Assembly: GCF_900541605.1 (NCBI RefSeq)
Contig: NZ_UQKJ01000107.1
Location: forward strand, 1-6,582
Direction of reading: 5' to 3'
DNA length: 6,582 bases
Origin: an uncultured Dialister sp.
GTDB taxonomy: Bacteria; Bacillota; Negativicutes; Veillonellales; Dialisteraceae
Each line of letters starts with the position of its first letter. The stretch's first letter is position 1. A program made the translations under genes and the position numbers. This document shows positions 1 to 4,667 of the stretch, piece after piece. Under the pieces are notes generated by a model, which worked only from the letters and a program-made list of their open reading frames with translations, did not search any database and was not told where the DNA came from.

Positions 1-20
1 AGGGTCCTCTGCAGGACCCT
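1..20. terminator. Perfect hairpin at the window edge, possible terminator
   Basis: AGGGTCCT (1-8) and AGGACCCT (13-20) form a perfect 8-bp GC-rich stem around a CTGC loop. On the plus strand no T-run follows, so it is not an ordinary terminator in that direction. On the minus strand, where the kinase-regulator transcript would arrive, the bases after the stem lie outside the window, so a terminator for that transcript is possible but cannot be confirmed. Confidence 0.35.
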
Positions 21-49
21 CGCCTTCCGAGGAAAGAGGCCGATCAATG

Positions 50-143
50 GCGGCAAAGCCGCTGTCCAACCTTATGTCCCCGCTTCAACAAGCGAAGCGA
101 TGTTGAAGCCACCACCCGGTTGGCGAGCGTAGCGATGCCAACC
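50..143. repeat. Cluster of three hairpins with related loops and spacers
   Basis: Three inverted repeats lie in a row: GCGGC/GCCGC (50-54, 58-62), GCTTCAACA/TGTTGAAGC (82-90, 101-109) and GGTTGGC/GCCAACC (118-124, 137-143). The second and third have unrelated stems but near-identical loops, AGCGAAGCGA and AGCGTAGCGA. The spacer CCTTATGTCCCC (70-81) recurs as CCTTATG-CCCC (150-160). This looks like a degenerate interspersed palindromic repeat (REP-like) beyond the 3' end of the regulator gene. No gene with family resemblance or a ribosome site is visible in 1-221. Confidence 0.55.
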
Positions 144-167
144 CACAACCCTTATGCCCCATTCACC

Positions 168-218
168 CGAGCAGCCCGCCGGCCAGCCACAAACTCCATC
201 AGCTCGACAAACCGCAAT
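168..218 (-). repeat. Left copy of dispersed intergenic element (19-bp core)
   Basis: Bases 200-218 (CAGCTCGACAAACCGCAAT) are the exact reverse complement of 6443-6461. Read on the minus strand, the core begins 3 nt after the regulator stop codon and is followed by a GCTCG (plus-strand CGAGC, 168-172) that can pair with the CGAGC inside the core. The right-hand copy has the same layout with a much shorter loop. This supports one repeat family with variable interior, not a chance match. Confidence 0.7.
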
Positions 219-221
219 TGG

Positions 222-974
222 CTATATGTGCAGTATATCTTTAAATGCCTTGATGTAATGCCGGGATACCGGAATCTTCTGCTTCTCGTAGCGGGTCATG
301 GTGAGGAGGAGGGTGCCGTTATCCTGGGGCTCTATTTCGTGGATCATGGACAGGTTCACGATATATCCCTTATGGGTACGGAAAAATCCCAAAGGGGTAA
401 GGAGGCTTTCGATGTCCCGCAGGGTCATCCGGGATTCCACGATGCCGCTGGTGGTATAGAAAAGGGAGCGGTCTGATTTCTCCGTGGAAATGAGTACGAT
501 TTCCCGGGCCGGGGATATCATGAGGGTTCTATCCCTTGTCTGGATGGCTATTTTCTGGGAGCTGGCGGTGACTTCGCCGGGCACCATGTTCTGGCGCCGG
601 AGGGTAAGGCTGTCTTCGAGGCGGTCTATGATGCGATGAATCCGCTGTTCCGAGTAGGGTTTCAGGATATAGTCGAAGGCTTCCAGCTCAAAGGCCTGGA
701 GGGCAAACTGGCTGTATCCTGTGGCGAATACGATTTTCAGGGGCAGGTCCATGGCCAGAATTTTCTGGGCACATTCCAGCCCGTTCATGATGGGCATTTC
801 AATGTCCAGAAAAAGAATATCCACATTGGGATGGGACTTGAGAAAGGCCAGGACCTCTTTCCCATTGGCACACTCCCCTACGACTTTGACGCCGGGAATG
901 GAGGCCAGTTCATACTTCAGTTCTCCCCGGGCCGGGAGTTCATCATCCGCTACCAGTGCATTGATTTGTTCCAT
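222..974 (-). CDS. LytTR-family response regulator
   Basis: This is a 250-residue cytoplasmic two-component regulator. The N-terminal receiver (about 5-120) has the acidic pair D10-D11, phospho-acceptor D57 in LFLDIEMP, T85 and K105 in DYILKP. The C-terminal LytTR DNA-binding domain (about 138-250) carries the family signature FFRTHKGYIVNLSMIHEI. The start was set at the ATG at 974 because AGAAGG lies 9 nt upstream. An in-frame GTG at 1004 would add 10 residues, but then that ribosome site would be inside the gene. It lies downstream of, and on the same strand as, a LytS-type kinase, so the two should form a cognate pair. LytTR proteins bind two short direct repeats about 21 bp apart, and such a pair is present upstream of madL, so this is the likely activator of the malonate genes. 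That target is inferred. Confidence 0.95.
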   Translation of the reverse strand: MEQINALVADDELPARGELKYELASIPGVKVVGECANGKEVLAFLKSHPNVDILFLDIEMPIMNGLECAQKILAMDLPLKIVFATGYSQFALQAFELEAFDYILKPYSEQRIHRIIDRLEDSLTLRRQNMVPGEVTASSQKIAIQTRDRTLMISPAREIVLISTEKSDRSLFYTTSGIVESRMTLRDIESLLTPLGFFRTHKGYIVNLSMIHEIEPQDNGTLLLTMTRYEKQKIPVSRHYIKAFKDILHI

Positions 975-1020
975 GGGTATTTTCCTTCTTGCTTTTATGT
1001 ACACAATTTTGAGTTTCAGT
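955..1020 (-). promoter_or_regulatory. Ribosome site and possible weak promoter of the response regulator
   Basis: On the minus strand AAGAAGG precedes the ATG at 974 with 9-nt spacing and decides the start. Further upstream, CTGACT, a 16-bp spacer and TACATA could serve as a weak promoter independent of the kinase. The match is poor, and readthrough from the kinase gene is equally possible. Confidence 0.35.
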
Positions 1021-1029
1021 CAGGTTATT

Positions 1030-1050
1030 GAATTAGGAATTAGGAGTTAG
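1030..1050. repeat. Triplicated heptamer GAATTAG/GAGTTAG
   Basis: Three head-to-tail copies of GARTTAG occupy 1030-1050, with a fourth partial copy after. They lie in the 170-bp gap between kinase and regulator, which has no gene of its own. A different heptamer triplet sits at the opposite end of the window (6504-6524). The array is likely slippage-prone non-coding repeat DNA. Confidence 0.7.
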
Positions 1051-1061
1051 GAATGGAGGTG

Positions 1062-1087
1062 GCGGCGCACAATTGATAGAGCGCCGC
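1062..1087. repeat. GC-rich inverted repeat between kinase and regulator
   Basis: GCGGCGC (1062-1068) and GCGCCGC (1081-1087) form a perfect 7-bp stem with a 12-nt AT-rich loop. In the direction of the kinase transcript no T-run follows, so I do not call a terminator. It may stabilise or partly attenuate the kinase-regulator message. The right arm is part of AGCGCCGCAGGC (1080-1091), which recurs inverted at 6541-6552, so the structure may belong to a dispersed repeat. Confidence 0.55.
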
Positions 1088-1144
1088 AGGCTGATTCTTT
1101 ATCCTGATAACTGACTGCTGGAAGTTTCAGGCCAGTGCCCTGGC

Positions 1145-2890
1145 CTAGCCCTCTTCTTTTGCCAAGGGGTGGAGGACGATGGGTTTTGTGAGCTCATCGC
1201 TTTTTTTCTGGGCCTTTGGCTTCCTGGGAGCTTCAATCTTGGGAATATTGGCGAAGACCAGGGTTCCCTTATTTTCCTTGCTGACGATATGGAGGCCTGA
1301 GGATTTGCCGAAGAGAGAGAGAAGCCGCTGGTGCACATTGATGAGGCCGATCTGGTCCCGCCGCTTGTGGTCAATGAGGAGCTTCTTCCTCTTTCTGGGG
1401 GACATGCCAACCCCCGTATCAAGGACGTAGATTTTATAGTACTTCGGGTGCTCGATGAGGCCCACTTTGATTTTTCCGCCTTCCGGCCGCTTGAAGATGC
1501 CATGAATCACGGCGTTTTCCACGAGGGGCTGCAGCAGCAGCGGCGGTACCTGAATGGTATCCAGTTTATCCTTTGGGAAATCATAGGTGATTTTCAGGCG
1601 GTCACCAAAGCGAGCCCGCTCCAGCTCCGTATAGCTTTCAATGACGTGAAGCTCCTCGGACAGGGGAATGAGCTTGGATGGGTTATTCAGGCTGTGGCGG
1701 AAGTAGTCAGACAGGTACTGGATGAGTTTTCGCGCCGTATCGGGATCACTTCGGACGTAGTAGCTGATGGTATTCAACGTGTTGTAGAGGAAATGGGGGT
1801 TGATCTGGGCCTGGAGGGCGCGGATTTCCGCTTCCGCCAACAGGTTTTCCTCTTCCTTCATCTTGTCGTATTCATAAATGGCTTCCATCACGTGGCAGAT
1901 GCCGTGGAGAAATTCGATACCCATCTTTGTGAAAGTATCGCCCTTGCTCTTGGCGGCAATGATGTAGCCCACGGTATCGTGGTGGTACATCACGGGCAGT
2001 GTCATGAGGTGGGGCATGTCGGGCAGTTTCTTCTGCAGCTTCAGTATGGCGATTTCTGCGTCCCCCTGGTTCCTGTCGGTATCATTCCTGTAATTGGTAT
2101 GGATATACAGATGATCTTTGTAGGAAATGGCGGTCCAGGTCAGGTTTGGCAGGGAGGATGTTACAAGTTCCGCAATGCTGGCGATGTTCGTGTTGTTAAA
2201 TCCATCGTGGAGAGTGGCAAAGAGGGCTGCCACCGCATTGAATGTGGTACGGGTGGTCTGGGTCTTTTCAGAATCCCGCTGGTGGATGAAGAATTCAATG
2301 ACCATGTAGAACAGGCTCACGGCGATGGTATTGGTTACGATAATCGGCAGGGACAGGCTGAAGAAGCCATAGGGATTGTCTAAAGACTGGGGGAATGTGA
2401 GGAAGGCGAAAAACATCCAGAAAAGGAGTTCCAGCACCAGGGCATCAATGAAGGCCCAAAGCCAGAGCTGCTGGTGGTGGCTCTTCAGCCGCTTGGACAG
2501 AAATCCGGCGGCGATGCCCTGGAGGATAGAGAGACCCCCATGGATAAAGGAAGCATCGGTTTGGATGAAGAAGGCCCGGTGGAAGCCTGTGATGAGACCG
2601 GTCACGGTTCCTACGATGGGGCCGCCTACAAAGCCGCCAAGGATGATGCCCACGGCTCGGAAGTTAATGATGCCGCCGCCGGCACTGACGTTCCAGTAGG
2701 TGCCGCAGATGGACATGACGGAGAAGAGGATGATAAAAAGAATTGTATGTTTCCGGCTGAAGTGTTTGGCAGAAATGGCTTCCCTGAAAAAGGTGGTACG
2801 GCAGATCAGGAGGAGCAGCAGCAGGAAAATAGAAATGCCGAACCAGACATGCTGTATACCGACGACCCAAGAGGCATTCATGGCAACCAT
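1145..2890 (-). CDS. LytS-type membrane sensor histidine kinase
   Basis: This is a 581-residue membrane-bound kinase. The N-terminal five-TM LytS input domain (about 8-203) contains the conserved NFR (76-78) followed by a glycine-rich helix and HR (104-105). A soluble GAF-like linker spans about 210-340, with a short helix rich in E, K and A before the catalytic part. The His_kinase domain has QINPHFLYNTLNTI with phospho-acceptor H366. The HATPase has the N-box LVENAVIHG (E458, N459), the DTGVGM G1 box (491-496) and IGLINVHQRL (514-523). A Lys/Pro-rich tail follows from about 551. The start is ambiguous: the ATG at 2890 has AGGA only 4 nt away, while the in-frame ATG at 2881 has AAAGG at 9 nt and may be better. 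Relatives (LytS, BtsS, YpdA) sense small carboxylates or membrane state. The neighbouring malonate carrier suggests malonate as ligand, by inference. Confidence 0.95.
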   Translation of the reverse strand: MVAMNASWVVGIQHVWFGISIFLLLLLLICRTTFFREAISAKHFSRKHTILFIILFSVMSICGTYWNVSAGGGIINFRAVGIILGGFVGGPIVGTVTGLITGFHRAFFIQTDASFIHGGLSILQGIAAGFLSKRLKSHHQQLWLWAFIDALVLELLFWMFFAFLTFPQSLDNPYGFFSLSLPIIVTNTIAVSLFYMVIEFFIHQRDSEKTQTTRTTFNAVAALFATLHDGFNNTNIASIAELVTSSLPNLTWTAISYKDHLYIHTNYRNDTDRNQGDAEIAILKLQKKLPDMPHLMTLPVMYHHDTVGYIIAAKSKGDTFTKMGIEFLHGICHVMEAIYEYDKMKEEENLLAEAEIRALQAQINPHFLYNTLNTISYYVRSDPDTARKLIQYLSDYFRHSLNNPSKLIPLSEELHVIESYTELERARFGDRLKITYDFPKDKLDTIQVPPLLLQPLVENAVIHGIFKRPEGGKIKVGLIEHPKYYKIYVLDTGVGMSPRKRKKLLIDHKRRDQIGLINVHQRLLSLFGKSSGLHIVSKENKGTLVFANIPKIEAPRKPKAQKKSDELTKPIVLHPLAKEEG

Positions 2891-3026
2891 CCTTTCCTGA
2901 ATATATAAAAAGGAAAAAAGAGCATAATTTATAGCTTAAAGGTTATATAAAACGATAAAAATAATAAATAATTTCTATTAATTCTATGTGCGCGGCTATG
3001 AATCCGAAAATCCATGCATTTCGTTT
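2891..3026. other. AT-rich divergent gap upstream of the kinase
   Basis: This part of the divergent gap is very AT-rich at 2900-2990 and holds several -10-like hexamers on the minus strand, such as TATAAA in GCTATAAATT and TTATATAAC. The kinase promoter is probably here, but no hexamer pair stands out enough to place it. No gene is visible. At 3014-3030 ATGCA and TGCAT form an inverted repeat with a 7-bp spacer that overlaps the proposed regulator site. Confidence 0.5.
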
Positions 3027-3055
3027 GCATCTTACCCCCTGTTTTCCGCATCTTA
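3027..3055 (+). promoter_or_regulatory. Predicted LytTR operator: two GCATCTTA direct repeats, 21-bp period
   Basis: GCATCTTA occurs at 3027-3034 and again at 3048-3055, separated by 13 bp. Eight-to-ten-base direct repeats with a 21-22-bp period are the known form of LytTR operators (for example AgrA, BtsR and YpdB sites), although the base sequence differs between regulators. A weak third in-phase match (ATCT) starts at 3071. The site ends 11 bp before the proposed -35 of madL, a typical activator position, and the regulator gene is encoded nearby. The repeat is seen directly; its binding partner is inferred. Confidence 0.7.
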
Positions 3056-3066
3056 GCTAATTATAT

Positions 3067-3095
3067 TTTAATCTATTGGAGATAGCGGGTATACT
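3067..3095 (+). promoter_or_regulatory. Predicted activator-dependent madLM promoter
   Basis: TATACT at 3090-3095 is a good -10. Seventeen bp upstream lies TTTAAT (3067-3072), matching only three of six -35 consensus bases. A good -10 with a poor -35 directly downstream of a tandem-repeat operator fits activator control. A start near 3102 would leave a leader of about 155 nt. Confidence 0.55.
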
Positions 3096-3129
3096 GATGG
3101 TGAAGAAAAACAAAGGATTTTTGATAAGC

Positions 3130-3194
3130 CCTATTTGATTTTATTATAGCAAATAGGAAGCCTGTCAGGTCCAAATTTTTGAAAAGCGGACAGG
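3130..3194 (+). promoter_or_regulatory. Two stem-loops in the madL leader
   Basis: CCTATTTG (3130-3137) pairs perfectly with CAAATAGG (3150-3157). CCTGTC (3161-3166) pairs with GACAGG (3189-3194), with an alternative inner pairing GTCC/GGAC (3169-3172, 3188-3191). Neither is followed by a U-run, so terminator activity is unlikely. They may affect message stability or translation. No known riboswitch class is recognised. Confidence 0.4.
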
Positions 3195-3257
3195 AACTTT
3201 CCCAAAGGGCAGTGGGGGAAGGAGAGCTGCTTTTCGAAGGAAAGGAAGGGTGTTATT

Positions 3258-3653
3258 ATGGTTGTTTATGGTGTTGCGCTTCTTGCCTGCTGCTATCTGG
3301 CCGGCAACTTCGTAGGTGATTTACTGGGGGCTCTCCTGGGAATCAATGCCAATATCGGCGGCGTAGGTTTTGCTATGCTGTTCCTGATTCTTATTTCTAC
3401 CTGGGCTATCCAGAAGGGGTACATGAAGGCACCGGAAGAACAGGGCATTAAATTCTGGAGTGCCATGTACATTCCCATCGTCGTAGCCATGAGTTCTATC
3501 CAGAACGTGGCAGCTGCTCTTGCAGGCGGTGTCGTAGCTCTTGTTGGTGCTGTACTGGCAGTGGTTATTGGCTATCTGGCCATTCCGTTCTTCTCCAAGG
3601 GTCACGGAGAAGCCTGGGCCAGGGATGAAGATGTGGTTAAAGACCAGAAATAA
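3258..3653 (+). CDS. madL: Malonate carrier small subunit MadL
   Basis: This is a 131-residue, very hydrophobic protein with about four membrane segments (roughly 3-27, 33-51, 66-86 and 88-112) and a charged C-terminal tail (114-131) likely in the cytoplasm. Length, the GIN-x-NIGGVGFAMLFLI stretch after the first helix, and direct pairing with madM match MadL of the two-subunit malonate carrier first described in Malonomonas rubra, reported there as a sodium-dependent malonate transporter. Start: the purine-rich AAGGAAAGGAAGGG ends 7 nt before the ATG. The madM gene follows after 15 bp, so the two are translated from one message. Expression is probably set by the operator and promoter about 160-230 bp upstream. 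Substrate specificity comes from family knowledge and the mdcA neighbour. Confidence 0.92.
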   Translation: MVVYGVALLACCYLAGNFVGDLLGALLGINANIGGVGFAMLFLILISTWAIQKGYMKAPEEQGIKFWSAMYIPIVVAMSSIQNVAAALAGGVVALVGAVLAVVIGYLAIPFFSKGHGEAWARDEDVVKDQK

Positions 3654-3659
3654 AGGAGG
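3652..3659 (+). promoter_or_regulatory. Strong ribosome site of madM overlapping the madL stop
   Basis: AAAGGAGG begins within the madL TAA and ends 9 nt before the madM ATG. It is the best Shine-Dalgarno match in the window and implies tight coupling, suited to making the two carrier subunits in balance. Confidence 0.8.
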
Positions 3660-3668
3660 CAGGAAATC

Positions 3669-4433
3669 ATGGATCTTGCAGCAATGATTACAAAACTTTT
3701 TGTTAAAAACGGCATGGTTTTTGCCTTTGCACTGCTGGGCATTGTCATGTACATTTCTTATAAACTGGCAGGCCTTACCAAGGGACGTATCCATGGCAGC
3801 GCCATTGCCATTTTCCTGGGCCTGGTCCTGGCTTATATCGGCGGTGTCACCACCGGCGGCCACAAAGGGATCGCCGATGTGCCGCTCTTTGCAGGTATGG
3901 GTCTTGTGGGCGGCGCCATGTTCCGGGATTTCGCCATTGTTTCTACCGCCTTCGGCGCGGACCTTCGGGAAATCAAGAAAATCGGCTGGCGTGGTGTAGC
4001 TTCCCTGTTCTTCGGTGAATTTATCTGCCTCGTGGCTGGTATCGCCGTGGCTTATCCCCTTGGATATACCAGTGCCGTAGATCTTGTCACCATCGGTGCC
4101 GGTGTGGCGACCTTCGTGGTAGGACCGGTTACCGGAGCTGCCCTTGGCGCTTCTTCTGAGGTTATTGCGATTTCCATCGCCGCCGGCGTTGTGAAATCGG
4201 TACTGGTCATGGTGGTTACCCCCTTCGTGGCCAAACCCCTCTCCATCAATAACCCCCAGTCCGCCATGGCCTTTGGCGGTATCATGGGAACCACCTCCGG
4301 TACCGCAGCCGGTATGGCCGCAGTCAACCCGAGGCTCGTACCCTATGCTGCTATGACGGCTACCTTCTATACCGGCCTCGGATGCCTGCTCTTCCCGTCG
4401 GTATTCTACTTCCTCACCACTCTGTTCTTCTGA
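3669..4433 (+). CDS. madM: Malonate carrier large subunit MadM
   Basis: This 254-residue integral membrane protein has about seven or eight hydrophobic segments (near 14-33, 43-61, 71-93, 109-131, 138-160, 165-188, 197-218, 226-250). It is full length for MadM (about 250 residues). Glycine-rich segments such as AGMGLVGGAMFRD (75-87), VVGPVTGAALGASSE (150-164) and AFGGIMGTTSGTAAG (201-215) are likely to line the translocation path. With MadL it should import malonate, probably with a cation. The C-terminal half (KPLSINNP, then GIMGTTSGTA) resembles by eye the conserved end of LrgB/CidB proteins. The start is fixed by AAAGGAGG. A 234-bp structured gap separates it from mdcA. Confidence 0.92.
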   Translation: MDLAAMITKLFVKNGMVFAFALLGIVMYISYKLAGLTKGRIHGSAIAIFLGLVLAYIGGVTTGGHKGIADVPLFAGMGLVGGAMFRDFAIVSTAFGADLREIKKIGWRGVASLFFGEFICLVAGIAVAYPLGYTSAVDLVTIGAGVATFVVGPVTGAALGASSEVIAISIAAGVVKSVLVMVVTPFVAKPLSINNPQSAMAFGGIMGTTSGTAAGMAAVNPRLVPYAAMTATFYTGLGCLLFPSVFYFLTTLFF

Positions 4434-4442
4434 TGGATTTGC

Positions 4443-4551
4443 CATTCCGGGGCGGCGGTCCTGGGAAATTATTTTCCCGTCTCTCACAGGGAGCCAAACC
4501 GGAATGATTCCCTTCCTTTTCGGGAACGGGGTACCCGCGGCGGGTGCCCCG
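4443..4551 (+). ncRNA. Chain of stem-loops between madM and mdcA, unassigned structured RNA
   Basis: The region is almost continuously foldable. An outer stem CATTCCGG/CCGGAATG (4443-4450, 4499-4506) encloses GGGAAA/TTTCCC (4463-4468, 4473-4478) and a bulged TCCTG/CAGGGA pair. TTCCC/GGGAA follows (4508-4512, 4522-4526), then directly a 10-bp GC-rich hairpin from C4527 to G4551 with one G-T pair. No U-run follows any of them. It does not match a riboswitch class I know. It could end or protect the 3' end of the madLM message, or be a cis-regulatory RNA for mdcA. Confidence 0.45.
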
Positions 4552-4554
4552 GAC

Positions 4555-4584
4555 CTGAAAACCAATTTCAGAAGGGGCTATAAT
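4555..4584 (+). promoter_or_regulatory. Predicted mdcA promoter with inverted repeat over the -35
   Basis: A consensus -10, TATAAT, lies at 4579-4584, with CTGAAA (4 of 6 bases) 18 bp upstream. CTGAAA (4555-4560) is also the left arm of a perfect inverted repeat with TTTCAG (4566-4571, 5-bp spacer), so a regulator bound there would cover the -35. A start near 4591 would give a leader of about 77 nt. This suggests that mdcA can be transcribed separately from madLM. Confidence 0.5.
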
Positions 4585-4603
4585 AAAAATATGAAACCTG
4601 TAT

Positions 4604-4629
4604 ATAAGACAGCTTGAGCTGCCGCTTAT
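4604..4629 (+). promoter_or_regulatory. Palindrome in the mdcA leader, possible operator or hairpin
   Basis: CAGCT-TG-AGCTG (4610-4621) is a perfect 5-bp inverted repeat, flanked by ATAAG (4604-4608) and CTTAT (4625-4629), which extend it with a small asymmetric bulge. It lies downstream of the predicted mdcA start point, where it could be a repressor site or a leader hairpin. The binding protein is unknown. Confidence 0.4.
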
Positions 4630-4667
4630 GTATTTCCCTATTGTTATAAAAGAAAGGACTTCATGCT

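Noticed and set aside
120..476. Open frame of 118 codons on the plus strand at the left edge
   Set aside because: It begins inside a hairpin repeat and runs antisense to the regulator's DNA-binding domain, with no ribosome site.
975..1004. Upstream GTG start for the response regulator
   Set aside because: It would place the AGAAGG ribosome site inside the gene and add ten residues before the receiver domain. The ATG at 974 is better.
1062..1087. Inverted repeat in the kinase-regulator gap as a terminator
   Set aside because: No T-run follows it in the direction of the kinase transcript, and the regulator has no strong promoter of its own, so complete termination here is unlikely.
1331..2383. 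Open frame of 350 codons on the plus strand opposite the kinase
   Set aside because: It is antisense to the kinase catalytic domains, and the stretch resembles only complemented kinase codons.
3014..3030. CcpA-type cre site overlapping the operator (ATGCA-N7-TGCAT with AAACGAAA core)
   Set aside because: The minus-strand reading shares the central ACG with the cre consensus but misses several required flanking positions.
3321..4565. Open frame of 414 codons on the minus strand opposite madL and madM
   Set aside because: Its translation is low-complexity and rich in H, G and N with no membrane or domain pattern. It lies wholly antisense to two well-supported genes, and no ribosome site of note precedes it.
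4443..4571. T-box, TPP, FMN or cobalamin riboswitch upstream of mdcA
   Set aside because: The conserved cores of these classes are not present. Isolated resemblances such as ACCTGA do not extend to the surrounding required bases.
4642..4650. Extended -10 (TG-T-TATAAA) just before mdcA
   Set aside because: Transcription would start about 10 nt before the ATG and cut into the ribosome site. TATAAT at 4579 gives a more sensible leader.
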